Notes: generated by a model from the sequence alone, not told the origin. 64,000 nt of DNA from UBA10649 sp963700255 (GCA_963700255.1 CAVOWW010000022.1:65605-129604); one strand, 5' to 3'. Shown: positions 1 through 8,952, numbered from the stretch's first letter. Translations and numbers: made by a program.

Positions 1-1188
1 GGCGCCGACCTTCATGCCCTGGGCGCGCAGGACCGGCAGCACGGCCTGCACGTCGTCGGTGATCGAGCCGAGTCCGACCATGATGTAGTCGGCGTCGTCG
101 CATCCGTAGGTGAGGAGCGGGGTGTAGGTGCGCCCGGTCAACGCCGAGTACTCGTCCATCGACTGGCGGACCAGGCCCGGCACCGCGTTCACGAAGTGGG
201 TCCGATGGTCGACCGCACCGGCCTGGAAGTCGGGCTGGTTCTGCACCGGTCCGGTGAGGCCGGGGTTGTTGACGTCGACGAGGGCCGGCACCATCTGCCG
301 CGTGCCCTTCTCCATGGCATTGACCCACTGGCGACGCCACTGCCCGTGCAGCTCCTCCGGCACCCACTGCAGCGTCTCGGGCACCCGGTCGCCGTCGCCG
401 TCCGCCTCGATGTCTCCCGCAGCGGAGTCGAGGTAGGAGCTCAGCTCCGCGAGGGCGGCCGGATCGAAGTCATCGCGATGCCGATCGAGGTAGCCGCGCA
501 GCTGGACCACCCGGCCCTTGGCCCCGAAGAGCAGGGACTGGGCGACGGTGGGCGCCATGATCCGGCCGGCCGGGTCGCCGAGGTACTCACGCAGCAGCTC
601 GGGCTCGGGAAGCGATGCCTCGCTGAGCATGTGGCTCGTGGAGAAGCCGTCCATCGCATTGGCCACCGGAATCAGCGACAGCGCAGACGTCCGGTAGGAG
701 ATGGCGGCCAGATCGGCCGCCTCCTGGGGGTTGGAGCCGAAGAGGATGGTGTAGCCCGCGGACAGGAGTGCGTACACGTCGTCATGGCCGGCCATGACGT
801 TGAGCGAATGCTTGGACACCACCCGGGCCGCGACCTGCAGGACGAAGCCGCCGATCTTCTTGCCGACCGTGACGTAGTGGGACTCCATCGCGTACAGGAT
901 CCCCTGGCTGGACGACGCGTTCGAGATGAACTGTCCCCCCGTCAGGGCCGCACCGAGCGCACCGCTCTGGGCGGAGTGCTCGCCCTCGGGCTCGAAGAAG
1001 AAGGGGTGCTTGCCCCACACGTTGACGCCGCCCTCGGCTCGAGCCGCCTCGTACAGCTCCGAGATCTCGGTCGACGGGGTGATCGGGTATCCGATCACTC
1101 CCCCGCACACATGTCGCATCACGTGCGCGACTGCCCCGTTCCCGCTGATGACGGTCGGAAGACCTGCGTACGGCGGCTCAGGGGTCAT
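1..1188 (-). CDS. porA: 2-oxoacid:ferredoxin oxidoreductase alpha subunit (PorA-like), 3' end off window
   Basis: This frame is open from an ATG at 1188 to the left edge, so about 396 residues are visible. Residues 30-45 contain GYPITPSTEI, the thiamine-domain signature of pyruvate:ferredoxin oxidoreductase domain I, which couples oxidative decarboxylation of a 2-oxoacid to ferredoxin reduction. EPEGEHSAQSGALGAAL and SNASSSQGILYAMESHY follow, as expected for that domain. The last visible part (YIMVGLGSITDDVQAVLP) is the start of the following domain. An AAGGA ribosome binding site lies about 7 nt before the ATG. A beta subunit would be expected beyond the left edge. Whether the substrate is pyruvate or another 2-oxoacid cannot be told. 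It is unusual in aerobic actinobacteria but not unknown. Confidence 0.85.
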   Translation of the reverse strand, partial: MTPEPPYAGLPTVISGNGAVAHVMRHVCGGVIGYPITPSTEISELYEAARAEGGVNVWGKHPFFFEPEGEHSAQSGALGAALTGGQFISNASSSQGILYAMESHYVTVGKKIGGFVLQVAARVVSKHSLNVMAGHDDVYALLSAGYTILFGSNPQEAADLAAISYRTSALSLIPVANAMDGFSTSHMLSEASLPEPELLREYLGDPAGRIMAPTVAQSLLFGAKGRVVQLRGYLDRHRDDFDPAALAELSSYLDSAAGDIEADGDGDRVPETLQWVPEELHGQWRRQWVNAMEKGTRQMVPALVDVNNPGLTGPVQNQPDFQAGAVDHRTHFVNAVPGLVRQSMDEYSALTGRTYTPLLTYGCDDADYIMVGLGSITDDVQAVLPVLRAQGMKVGA

Positions 1189-1434
1189 GTTCGGATCCTT
1201 AGCGGTCACGACGTGTCCGCACGGCGCGGACGATCTTGGTCTCCGCAGAGGCCACCTTGGACCTCGGCGACGCACCGCCGCGCGTCACGCCGGATGAACG
1301 AAGCCATCGCGGCACTCCTTCAGCAGTCCGCGTGCCCAGCCTATGCATCTGGAGCGCGCATTCACGGGCCGATAGTCCCGTCCTCAACTACCGAAAGCCC
1401 ATTCGGGGACAGCCTTGCGACCGGGGACCCGAGA

Positions 1435-2145
1435 TCATCCGGAGGGCGCGAGCTCGCTCGTCGCTCGGACCAGGACGTCCGCGAGCGATGCGGGCATGGA
1501 GAGCATCGGCGAGTGGCCACTCGTCAGCCAGGTCAACGGGGCCGCAGCGCGCGCAGAGCCGCGGATCATCCCATCAGCCCCGAGCATCCGGTCGTGTCGG
1601 CAGGCAAGAGCGATCGTCGGCCTGCTCGGCCAGTCGACGAGCGGACACGGCTCCGCCCAGATCCGCCAGTGCTGGGGTCGCAGTCGCGCGGACGCGGCCA
1701 GGGCCACCGACGGCTCGCAGTCCTGGTACAGGAGGTCGAGCGCCACCTCCGGCGGCATGCCGGTGCTTCCGTCGCCGTAGCGGACCTTCGCCGCGTGGCG
1801 GTACCCGTCGGTGTAGATGCCCGGTGCCTGCTTGGCCTGCTCGCGCGCCGACTGCCCCGGCGCCGGCCACAGCGCCGCGAGCATGATGACTCCGCGGGCT
1901 CCGAGCCGCTCACCCACCACAGGAGCGACGAGTCCCGCCAGCGAGTGCGCGACGATGACGACATCGCCAGGTCCGCCGGCAGCGTCGCAGACCACATCGG
2001 CGTATCGCTGGATCCCGGCATCCGGCTCGTCAATGGGGAGATCCGGGGCGACGCTCTCGATGCCACGCAGCGACAGGTCCTCCTGCAGCGCGGCCCAGGA
2101 CCAGGCGCCCTGCCATGCCCCGTGCAGAAGGATGAGCGTCGTCAT
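1435..2145 (-). CDS. alpha/beta hydrolase (plant-esterase-like family)
   Basis: A 236-residue cytosolic alpha/beta hydrolase without a signal peptide. It begins MTTLILLHGAWQGAWSW, matching the HGAWxGxWxW oxyanion-hole motif of the salicylate/hydroxynitrile esterase-like family. The nucleophile elbow is AHSLAG near residue 68; DRMLGADG is near the acid position and TSGHSPML supplies the catalytic His. The start at 2145 is chosen because a GGAGGGGGAG ribosome binding site sits directly upstream; the open frame extends further but lacks homology-like sequence. The substrate is unknown. It stands alone, 246 nt from porA in the same direction. Confidence 0.8.
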   Translation of the reverse strand: MTTLILLHGAWQGAWSWAALQEDLSLRGIESVAPDLPIDEPDAGIQRYADVVCDAAGGPGDVVIVAHSLAGLVAPVVGERLGARGVIMLAALWPAPGQSAREQAKQAPGIYTDGYRHAAKVRYGDGSTGMPPEVALDLLYQDCEPSVALAASARLRPQHWRIWAEPCPLVDWPSRPTIALACRHDRMLGADGMIRGSARAAAPLTWLTSGHSPMLSMPASLADVLVRATSELAPSG

Positions 2146-2170
2146 GCTCCCCCTCCGACCCGCGTCACCG

Positions 2171-2193
2171 TCACCGGCACCGGCACCGGCACC
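2171..2193. repeat. short GGCACC tandem repeat
   Basis: Three to four copies of the hexamer GGCACC lie in the leader between the esterase and the small membrane protein. No function is apparent. Confidence 0.5.
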
Positions 2194-2333
2194 GGGGAAA
2201 CGTCCCCTTCGGCTCGCCGCAGCAAGGCTAGGGCCGCCATCCGCCGCCTGTCCGGCTGGACTCACCGCACACCACCTGACACCATGGAAGGTCCTCCAAG
2301 CAGGCACCTGACCGCAGCAGAGGAGCAACCGCG

Positions 2334-2528
2334 ATGGACTCGAACTCCCCCGCATACGTCATCGGCTGGCTGATCGGTCTCGTCATCTGGATCGCCGTGA
2401 TCGCCTGGACGGTGTCGATCGCACGCAAGAAGGGACGCTCCGCCCTCGGTTGGGGCATCTTCGCCTTCTTCTTCTCGATCATCGCTCTGATCGTCATCGC
2501 CGTCATGCCGTCACGGCGCACGGCCTGA
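2334..2528 (+). CDS. small two-helix membrane protein
   Basis: 64 residues with two predicted transmembrane helices (about residues 7-28 and 39-58) separated by a basic loop ARKKGRSALGWGI. This is the layout of small PLDc_N-like or SHOCT-less actinobacterial membrane peptides that appear next to stress genes. GAGGAG lies about 9 nt before the ATG. No function can be assigned. Confidence 0.65.
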   Translation: MDSNSPAYVIGWLIGLVIWIAVIAWTVSIARKKGRSALGWGIFAFFFSIIALIVIAVMPSRRTA

Positions 2529-2703
2529 CCCCGCACCGGCAATCTCACACCCCTTACTCCCCAGACGGTGGTCACGGGCGCACCCCCTGCCCTCTTTGCG
2601 CACGCGCGGACTGCACCTGCGCCCCCGGACAGGACTTCCACCTGTAGCAGGCGCCATGCGCGGCAGTGGCTGCGTCGCCCGGACGTGCCAGACCGGGGCA
2701 TGG

Positions 2704-3350
2704 ATGGTCTTCCCGCCGGGCCTCGAGCGGGGCTACCGTCGTCCCACGCGCATCGCGACGGTGGCGAGTCTGGCGCTCGCCGCCCTCCTCCTCGCACCAT
2801 CGGCGCAAGCGGATGACGAGCGCGCGTGGACCTCCATCTTCGCCGGGACGGCGTTCGAAGGCTCCGGCTGGTCTGACTGCGTTGGCCACGGCCGCCAAGC
2901 GTGCCCTGGCGATGTCGAACCGGCCCAGGCTCGTTACCTTCGTCTACGGTGGAGAGGTCCCCGTGCTGTTCGATCGGACGACGGGTGTCTCGACCCCGGC
3001 TGACGGAATCACACGCGAGCGCTGGATCTACCTGACCGTGGTGTGGGACGCCCAGAGGTCCGCGTTCGACCCCTTCATCGTGGGCCTTGCTGGTCCCCTG
3101 CGACTGGATCCGTCGACTATGACCATCACCGATGGCTTCCGCGGCGTTCCGCGCCTCGTACATGAACAAGGCGTCCATGGCCAAGAGCACGGAGGTGATC
3201 GCGCACGAGCTCGGCCACATCATCGGCCTTGGTCATTCGCTCTCGCGCAAGGACCTGATGTTCGCAACCCTGCTCGGCTTCACCGCCCTCGGCCCCGGAG
3301 ACAAGGCCGGCGGGTGGGCGCTCCTCAAGCGCTGCCCGGACGCCAGCTGA
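2704..3350 (+). pseudogene. secreted matrixin-like zinc metalloprotease, frameshifted
   Basis: Reading across three frames reconstructs one secreted protease. The first frame gives a signal peptide (basic start, then IATVASLALAALLLAPSAQA). The second frame (about 2880-3125) gives VTFVYGGEVPVLFD and RERWIYLTVVWD. The third frame (from about 3130) gives VIAHELGHIIGLGHS, the HExxHxxGxxH zinc site of matrixins, with the catalytic Glu and three His. Shifts fall near 2875 and 3127. Either the gene is decayed or the sequence has two indels. The start codon is uncertain; an ATG at 2656 is an alternative. The C-terminal tail after the zinc site is short. Confidence 0.65.
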
Positions 3351-3640
3351 CGTCACGCACTCGTCGCGGCTATCGAACGGCAGGTCCACGCCTCGCGTGA
3401 CGGTGCTGCCGACGATCGGGTGGATGTGCGCCTCGTTCCCGGGCACGTCCGGGGAACATCGAAGCAGTTCAGCGCGTATCGCCATGACAGCGGACGGTGG
3501 GCGTCACGTCGGTGATCGACGCGCGGACCAGATGCCGTTGTGGTCATCGCGCAGAGGCTGCGTTGATATGACCGCATGGTGGCGCTCGATGGGGTGGCTG
3601 ACTCAGCATCAAGCGGCCGCCGCATTGACACCGCCCCGGA
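3351..3640. other. intergenic, nothing recognised
   Basis: About 290 bases between the protease remnant and the YbjQ gene. Open frames here have no recognisable domain, promoter or terminator that I can support. Confidence 0.4.
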
Positions 3641-3991
3641 TCAGGGAGCGAGCTTGACGGCGGTGCCGTAGGCGAGGATCTCAGCCATGCCCTGGGACTG
3701 ACCCATGTCGGTGGAGTCGAAGCGCAGGCCGACGACAGCGTCCGCGCCCTGCGACTGAGCGTGATCCACCAGGCGCTCGAGGGCGACGTGACGAGCCTCC
3801 TCCAGCGACGCGCTGAACTCGACGACCTCACCCTGCTTGAAGCCCTTGAAGGTGCCCTTGAGGTTCCCGCCAGCCCCCGTGGACCGCACGATGAGCCCGA
3901 ACACGGGCCCGACGTGGCCGGAGATCTCACGGCCGTCGATGCGCCCGGTCGTGGACACGGGGATGGACAGGGGTGCCTGCAGATCAGTCAT
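3641..3991 (-). CDS. YbjQ/UPF0145 family heavy-metal-binding-like protein
   Basis: 116 residues. The core DGREISGHVGPVFGLIVRS, followed by an ARHVALERLVDHAQSQGADAV-type helix and VVGLRFDST, is the YbjQ (UPF0145) fold, a pentameric small protein sometimes called a heavy-metal-binding domain. No metal ligands are obvious. The ATG at 3991 is the first start at which the family begins; the upstream part of the open frame is not conserved-looking. Function of the family is unknown. Confidence 0.8.
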   Translation of the reverse strand: MTDLQAPLSIPVSTTGRIDGREISGHVGPVFGLIVRSTGAGGNLKGTFKGFKQGEVVEFSASLEEARHVALERLVDHAQSQGADAVVGLRFDSTDMGQSQGMAEILAYGTAVKLAP

Positions 3992-4210
3992 AACGCTCCT
4001 CAGACGGTCTCGAAGTGGTCGACAGCGTAGGGACGGAATGGTCCGGGCGCACGTCCAGCAGCCGGTGATGGGCCCGACCCACCTCGCCCGCGTCGGGCTG
4101 CTTCCCCGCGGGCTCTGGGCTGCTTCGAGGACTGAAGGGCTCTTCCAGGCCCGTCTTATGGGCCATGCCATGCCAGGCCGGAAAGTCGATGCACAGCCAC
4201 GATCCTCGTT

Positions 4211-4271
4211 GGGGCCGCCTCGGGGACCCGTCGGTGGCGCTCCTCCCCACCCCGGACCCACGCATTACGAG
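4211..4271 (-). repeat. partial copy of tRNA-Thr 3' half (putative att remnant)
   Basis: Bases 4212-4226 are identical to the acceptor/T-stem end of the tRNA-Thr at 6573-6644, and 4249-4271 match its T-loop/anticodon-arm region at 22 of 23 positions. About 22 extra bases sit between the two matching blocks. The copy has the same orientation as the intact tRNA and lies on its 3' side, which is where a distal attachment site of a tRNA-targeting integrative element would be. Confidence 0.7.
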
Positions 4272-4352
4272 GCGCTCGCAGGCCCCCTAAGGCCACGTTC
4301 CTACTCGTGCACGTTCCGTCTTACCCCGGCATGTTCGGCCCTACCTGCTCCA

Positions 4353-4379
4353 TATTTCGGGGCAATTTCGGGGCACTTG
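4353..4379. repeat. TTTCGGGGCA direct repeats near left att remnant
   Basis: Two copies of ATTTCGGGGCA in tandem. Similar GGGGCATT repeats occur at 6466-6512 just inside the intact tRNA. Paired short direct repeats inside both ends resemble integrase arm-type sites. Confidence 0.5.
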
Positions 4380-4941
4380 GCCGCGACCATCGGTCACGTG
4401 TCTCCCTCAGCGGCCGGTGCTCGTTGCCTCCCGAAGCCCGATGGCCGAGCCCGCGCCATCCCAGTGCTCGGTGGAGTCGGGCCGCCGATCATCCCTGGGC
4501 GATTCAGTCTCGAGGGCACGGAAGTTGACCGGTCAAGCGAGTTGGTGGGTTGTGGCGGGCCGCCGCAGGTCGGCTACCCGCCAGGGGTGTCGAATCACGT
4601 GCAGGTCCCGATCGATCGCCGACCTCGCTTCGACCGTGAACGTTCGTAAACCCGGTGCTGGCGCAGTTCGTGCTGTTCACCAATCCCGTCGAGTACCCCA
4701 GTGCGTTTCCGGGCTGCCCGGGCACCTCGACGAGAAGGTGGCCCGCCCGCACCTCAACGCGCAAGACTTCAGGCTCACCGAGTCGAGCAGACAGCAGGCG
4801 GAGGCCTCGGGTTGCGTGTCGCCTGTCCCCACGATGCCGACCACAACTACTCCTAATCCGCTGTCTCGGATCCCTGGCGTCAACCCGGTCGGGATGGACT
4901 TCCGCGCGGTACATTCGTGCTACCACGGACGAGGGGGCGCG
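4380..4941. other. intergenic region upstream of diguanylate cyclase
   Basis: About 560 bases with no convincing gene. It lies within the putative integrated-element remnant and is slightly less GC-rich than its surroundings. No integrase gene survives here. Confidence 0.4.
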
Positions 4942-5982
4942 ATGGCTGCCGAGCAGACCAGCGCCGAGTACCAGGCGTTCAACCTCCAAGTCGCGCGCCG
5001 TGACCTGCCGCGGACAATGGTGTGGCTCGGGTTCGTCATCATGGCGTTCGGACTGGTGGACCTCGTCGTCCCTCCGAGCACGCCCCTTCCTCTGTTTGCC
5101 GGAGTGATGCTGGTGGGCGCCGCATTCGTAGGATCCTCCGTCATCCTCAGCCGGCCCAGCACTCCCGATTGGTTGCCGTCGTGGACGTTCGCCACGTTGG
5201 TGGCGTTGGGCGTGGTGTGGCTGCTCTACATCTACGCGCAGGAGCCGATCCCGTCGAACCTGACGTACGTTGTCCTCTCGGCGACCTTCTTCGGGCCGCT
5301 GACGTTCGGCTGGCGGCCCTTCGTCGCGGCATCCGCGGTGATTCTCGTCGCCGCCACGGTCGCGTTGGCGCACGTGGACCCTGAAGGCACCGCCGACTGG
5401 GCAATCGGGGTCCTCGCCTCCCTGGTCGTCAGCGGCGTTCTGCTTTCCATGCGGCTGCGACTGCTACGGGAGCTAGCGGACTCCGAGCACCGCAATTCCC
5501 TGCTATCCACCTCGGACGCCCTCACCGGACTGCTGAACAGGCGCGGGCTGGAGGACCGGCTACAGACCATGTGGGCCGACGCCGATCGACGCGGCGAGCC
5601 GGTGCGCGTCTGCTTTCTCGACGTTCGCGGTCTCAAGCGAGCCAATGACGAGCACGGTCACGACTTCGGGGACCTCGTGATCATGGACGTGGCAGATGCC
5701 ATCCGGGCCACAGTTCGTGGTGGTGACCTGGTCGCGCGGTGGGGCGGAGACGAGTTCGTCATCGTCGGGATCGGCGCCGATGCGGCGGCCAGTGCGCTGC
5801 GGCAGCGCCTGAGTGGCCACTTCGGTACGCGGGGCCGCGCAAGCCGCGAGCGCTGGAGCGGGGACGTCACGGTTGGGGTCGCCGTAGCGGAGGCTGGGTC
5901 TGCGACCTTCGACGAACTGCTGGAACGTGCGGACGCCGACATGTACGAGCGCAGGCGCCGACCCGGGGACCCTGACTCCTGA
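4942..5982 (+). CDS. membrane-anchored diguanylate cyclase (GGDEF)
   Basis: 346 residues: five to six hydrophobic segments (about residues 25-175) followed by a GGDEF domain (about 185-340). The active-site motif is RWGGDEFVIVG, so the canonical GGDEF is intact. RGGD lies exactly five residues before it, matching the RxxD c-di-GMP inhibitory I-site. It should synthesise c-di-GMP from two GTP at the membrane and be product-inhibited. No EAL domain and no recognised sensor domain other than the membrane region. GAGGGGG precedes the ATG at 4942. It sits between the tRNA-Thr copy and the intact tRNA, so it may be cargo of a former element. Confidence 0.9.
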   Translation: MAAEQTSAEYQAFNLQVARRDLPRTMVWLGFVIMAFGLVDLVVPPSTPLPLFAGVMLVGAAFVGSSVILSRPSTPDWLPSWTFATLVALGVVWLLYIYAQEPIPSNLTYVVLSATFFGPLTFGWRPFVAASAVILVAATVALAHVDPEGTADWAIGVLASLVVSGVLLSMRLRLLRELADSEHRNSLLSTSDALTGLLNRRGLEDRLQTMWADADRRGEPVRVCFLDVRGLKRANDEHGHDFGDLVIMDVADAIRATVRGGDLVARWGGDEFVIVGIGADAAASALRQRLSGHFGTRGRASRERWSGDVTVGVAVAEAGSATFDELLERADADMYERRRRPGDPDS

Positions 5983-6000
5983 CCTGCGGCAACACGATTC

Positions 6001-6363
6001 GCTCACGGACAGAGGCCGTACCTCCTGGCCCCATCTCCGCGACTCCTGGCCGCCGCACAGCAGTCAGCCGACATCCTGGCAGCGCTGGCACGCGCCGTCA
6101 GCGGGGTCATCGCCGCGATCGTGGCCCTCTGCGACCCCAGCTGGATCGTCCTCGGTGGACCCTGGGGCGGATCTTCAACGCTGCTGGAAGCAGGACGGGC
6201 CGCTCTCGAACACCACCCGCGAACCGCGACCGTCAGGTCCGCGACGGTCCTCCACGAGCCGTCGTTCGTTGGCGCACATGGTCAGGCGCTCGACGCCCCA
6301 CGCACCGAGCTCGTCGCGCTTGCCGCGCTCCAGCAACCGAACGGCGCACATCCGCCTGCGTGA
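6001..6363 (+). pseudogene. ROK-family (NagC-like) C-terminal fragment
   Basis: One frame encodes a helix ending IAAIVALCDPSWIVLGGPWG and then about 60 more residues ending before a TGA. The DPxxIVLGG motif is typical of the C-terminal lobe of ROK transcriptional repressors and sugar kinases. The nucleotide-binding N-terminal half and any helix-turn-helix are missing, and no start with a ribosome binding site is present. Most likely a gene remnant. Confidence 0.55.
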
Positions 6364-6420
6364 ACGCGCTGTACTCGAAGGCTTCCCAACCCATCGCTGC
6401 CACTACTACTTAGTCGACCT

Positions 6421-6447
6421 CGACCTACGCATTCTGTGCGTAGGTCG
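6421..6447. terminator. perfect 11-bp hairpin, partly tRNA-like
   Basis: Arms 6421-6431 and 6437-6447 are perfect reverse complements with a 5-nt loop. The left arm repeats part of the tRNA-Thr anticodon-arm sequence (ACCTACGCATT). It may be a terminator after the ROK fragment or an attachment-site remnant. There is no T-run. Confidence 0.45.
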
Positions 6448-6465
6448 CCGCATCGGCGCCTCAGA

Positions 6466-6512
6466 CCGGGGCATTTCCGGGGCATTCTGGGCAGGTAATC
6501 GGGCGAATCGGA
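6466..6512. repeat. GGGGCATT-type direct repeats next to tRNA-Thr
   Basis: Short direct repeats (CCGGGGCATT twice, then TGGGCAGG and TCGGGCGA) spaced about 11-15 nt lie 60-110 nt inside the 3' side of the tRNA gene. They resemble the repeats at 4353-4379 and could be integrase arm sites. Confidence 0.4.
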
Positions 6513-6572
6513 CCCCTTGACGGAGGCCTACTATCGCCGTAACCTGTTGCAGCGCAACAGATTTCGACTGAG

Positions 6573-6644
6573 GGCCGCCTCGGGGATTTGAACCCCGGAC
6601 CTACGCATTACGAGTGCGTTGCTCTACCACTGAGCTAAGGCGGC
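6573..6644 (-). tRNA. tRNA-Thr (anticodon CGT)
   Basis: Reverse strand gives a full cloverleaf: a 7-bp acceptor stem GCCGCCT/AGGCGGC, D arm GCTC..GAGC, anticodon stem ACGCA/TGCGT with loop CTCGTAA (anticodon CGT, reading ACG), and T arm CGGGG-TTCAAAT-CCCCG. CCA is not encoded. It appears to be the target of a former integration event (see 4211-4271). Confidence 0.95.
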
Positions 6645-6810
6645 CTGCTTCCCGCGTGGTTCCTTGCGGCCTTCGCCGGAAGCCTGCACATGCTACTAGA
6701 GGGGCGGTGTGGCTCCGAACCACCCCGATGGGCTCAGGGCCCACAGGCCGAGCAGCTTCGCGGCGGTGGAGGGTGGGCATCCACCCGGACGCCGCGGGAC
6801 GACAGCTGCC

Positions 6811-7239
6811 TCACACTCGGTGCATGTTCCCGTCCTGGGACTTGACGTACTCGTACGAGGCTCGCACCACCCCTTCGAGGGTGGCCAGGTCCACATCGCT
6901 GAGGCGCTTGATGTAGACGCAGACCCGACTCGTCGTGTGCTTGCCCAGCCCCGCCAGCATCTGCGCGTGCCGCGCAGTCCCGTCCATGAGGTAGACAGTG
7001 ATCTTGCCCCGACGCGGGTAGAAGCCGATGGCGTGGCCGTCGCCCTCGCGTCCACTGTCGTACTTGAAGTGGTACGAATCGAAGCCGATGGTGCCCACGT
7101 TCCACAACCGGGGCCGGTGACCGCTGATGCGGGACATCATCTCGATGAGCACACGACTGTCGGCTGCCACCGACTCGTCCAGTGAGTCGACATAGGCCGC
7201 CACGGCGTCGCTGTCGTCACGGGTGACTTCGGGTTCCAT
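6811..7239 (-). CDS. DUF1801 (YdhG-like) protein
   Basis: 142 residues: N-terminal helix AAYVDSLDESVAADSRVLIE, then WNVGTIGFDSYHFKYDSG, GFYPRRGKITVYLMDG and the terminal CVYIKRLSDVDLATLEGVV. This is the DUF1801/YdhG fold, related to iron-chaperone frataxin-like folds. A GGAGGAG ribosome binding site precedes the ATG at 7239. It is probably cytosolic. Biological role in actinobacteria is not established. Confidence 0.8.
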   Translation of the reverse strand: MEPEVTRDDSDAVAAYVDSLDESVAADSRVLIEMMSRISGHRPRLWNVGTIGFDSYHFKYDSGREGDGHAIGFYPRRGKITVYLMDGTARHAQMLAGLGKHTTSRVCVYIKRLSDVDLATLEGVVRASYEYVKSQDGNMHRV

Positions 7240-7312
7240 ACGGTCGCCGCTCCTCCGTCTGCGTGAGCGACACGGTAGCGAAGGCGCCGCGGTGCAGGCG
7301 CCGAAACGGCAG

Positions 7313-7789
7313 CTAGGCAGCCGTGAACGTGAGCGCCTGGTCCGCGGCGCCCACCAAGGTGAGCGTCCCGTCGGCGATCGTGTAGCCGAAGATCGACTGC
7401 AGGGCGGCCAGGTACTCCTGCTCAAGGGCCATCGCCGCCGGATCTCCCGCCATCTCGGTGCTGGCCAGGGTGTCGATCTGCAGCGAGCCGTCGGTGGACG
7501 AGGTGTAGCCCCCGAAGTACCGATTAACGCCGGCGCTGCCGGAGACCTCGGCCTCCGTGAACTCGATCGTGATTCCACTCGCGGCCAGGTCCGGGCTCGT
7601 CAGTGGTCCCTCGACCAGTACCCAGGAGGTGCCGGCGAGGGGCGCTCCACCCGTCGGCTGCGCTCCGATGGGCGCGCCGGGCGTGACGGCTCCCCCCGTG
7701 GGCGACTCCGCGGCGCTCCCCCCGCAGGCGGCGAGCAGGGGCAGCAGCACGGCGGCGGCCACGACGACGACGAGGCGGCTGAACTTCAC
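7313..7789 (-). CDS. META/HslJ-domain lipoprotein
   Basis: 158 residues from a GTG at 7789 that follows GGAGGAGCC. The N-terminus is a lipoprotein signal (VVVVAAAVLLPLLAAC) with lipobox LAAC, a Ser/Pro/Gly linker, then one META domain (about residues 55-155): LAGTSWVLVEG, GSAGVNRYFGGYT, EQEYLAAL. META/HslJ domains are small secreted beta-rich proteins linked to stress and heat-shock responses. It would be lipid-anchored outside the membrane. An upstream ATG exists but would bury the signal peptide. Confidence 0.85.
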   Translation of the reverse strand: MKFSRLVVVVAAAVLLPLLAACGGSAAESPTGGAVTPGAPIGAQPTGGAPLAGTSWVLVEGPLTSPDLAASGITIEFTEAEVSGSAGVNRYFGGYTSSTDGSLQIDTLASTEMAGDPAAMALEQEYLAALQSIFGYTIADGTLTLVGAADQALTFTAA

Positions 7790-7902
7790 GGCTCCTCCTG
7801 GGGGCAGGTGGTGGGGCGCGGGTGCGCTCGAGGGTTCGACGGCGACCACGCGGCTCCGGTTCCGGTTCCGGATAGGTTCACGGCGTGACCCAGGAGCCCG
7901 AC

Positions 7903-8919
7903 ATGACCGCCTACATCGCCGGCCTGCCGAAGGCCGAGCTGCACGTGCACATGCAGGGAGCCGCGTCGGTGGAGACCGTGCTCGGCCTCTCCCGGCGCTA
8001 CCCGGAGGTGGGGCTGCCGCAGGAGGAGGCGGCCATGCGGGAGTTCTACGAGTTCACCGACTTCGCCAACTTCATCGAGGTCTACGTCGCGGTGGCTCGA
8101 CTGGTACGCACGGCGGACGACGTCTACGACCTCGCAGTGGGACTGGCGCGGGACCTGTCGATGGTGAACGTGCGCTACGCGGAGGCTACGGTCACCGCCG
8201 ACAGCCACCTGGCCGTAGGCATCGAGCCGGACGCACTGTCGGACGCCCTCACGCGCGGCCGGGCCGATGCGATGGCCCGCCACGGCGTCGAGTTGGGATG
8301 GGTGTTCGACATCGACGGGGAGTTCGGGCTGGCATCCGGCGAGCGCCTGCTCTCGTGGTGCACCTCGTTCCTTCCCGAGGGAAGCGTGGGCTTCGGGATC
8401 GGCGGACCCGAGGCGGACGTGAAGAGAAGCCAGTTCGCCGGCCTGTTCCGTCGCGCCGCCGACCTCGGCCTCCACAGCGTCCCCCATGCGGGAGAGACGG
8501 TCGGACCGGAGGAGATCTGGAGCGCGATCGACCTGCTCGGCGCGGAGCGTGTCGGGCACGGCATCACGGCGACGCAGGACCCGGCACTGATGTCTGCGCT
8601 GGTCGAGCGCGGCATCGCCCTCGAGGTGTGCCCGACGTCGAACGTCTGCACGCGCGCAGTGCCGAGCCTCGAGGCACACCCCTTCCCGGTGCTCCGCGAG
8701 GCCGGGGTTCGCGTCACGATCAATACGGACGACCCGGGGATGTTCAGCACTGACCTCAACCGTGAGTACGCGATCGCCCATGAGGTGTTCGGCCTGGAGC
8801 CAGGCGATCTCGCGGACCTGGCGCGCGAGTCAGCACGAGCGTCGTTCGCGCCGAGGGCGACGAAGGATCGGCTGCTGGCGGACATCGATGGCTTTGCAGC
8901 AGCGCGGGTGGTTCACTAG
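7903..8919 (+). CDS. adenosine/adenine-like deaminase family amidohydrolase
   Basis: 338 residues with the metal-dependent deaminase signatures in order: HVH near residue 13 (metal ligands), HAGE near residue 205 (His ligand and catalytic Glu), RVGHG (His) and NTDDP near residue 280 (Asp ligand). After the first motif the sequence is MQG instead of the usual LDG or LEG; that acidic residue normally contacts the ribose 5'-hydroxyl, so the substrate may not be plain adenosine (adenine, or aminodeoxyfutalosine of menaquinone synthesis, are alternatives). AGGAG precedes the ATG at 7903; a GTG at 7885 is less likely. It lies 113 nt from the divergent META lipoprotein. Confidence 0.85.
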   Translation: MTAYIAGLPKAELHVHMQGAASVETVLGLSRRYPEVGLPQEEAAMREFYEFTDFANFIEVYVAVARLVRTADDVYDLAVGLARDLSMVNVRYAEATVTADSHLAVGIEPDALSDALTRGRADAMARHGVELGWVFDIDGEFGLASGERLLSWCTSFLPEGSVGFGIGGPEADVKRSQFAGLFRRAADLGLHSVPHAGETVGPEEIWSAIDLLGAERVGHGITATQDPALMSALVERGIALEVCPTSNVCTRAVPSLEAHPFPVLREAGVRVTINTDDPGMFSTDLNREYAIAHEVFGLEPGDLADLARESARASFAPRATKDRLLADIDGFAAARVVH

Positions 8920-8952
8920 CAGGGACGCCCGCTGGGCATGAGGGAGCTCGCC

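Noticed and set aside
1199..1387. Minus-strand 62-codon frame between porA and the esterase
   Set aside because: Arg/Ser-rich, no ribosome binding site and no recognisable family.
196..2373. Long open frame on the plus strand opposite porA and the esterase
   Set aside because: It is the antisense shadow of two well-supported minus-strand genes and contains no domain.
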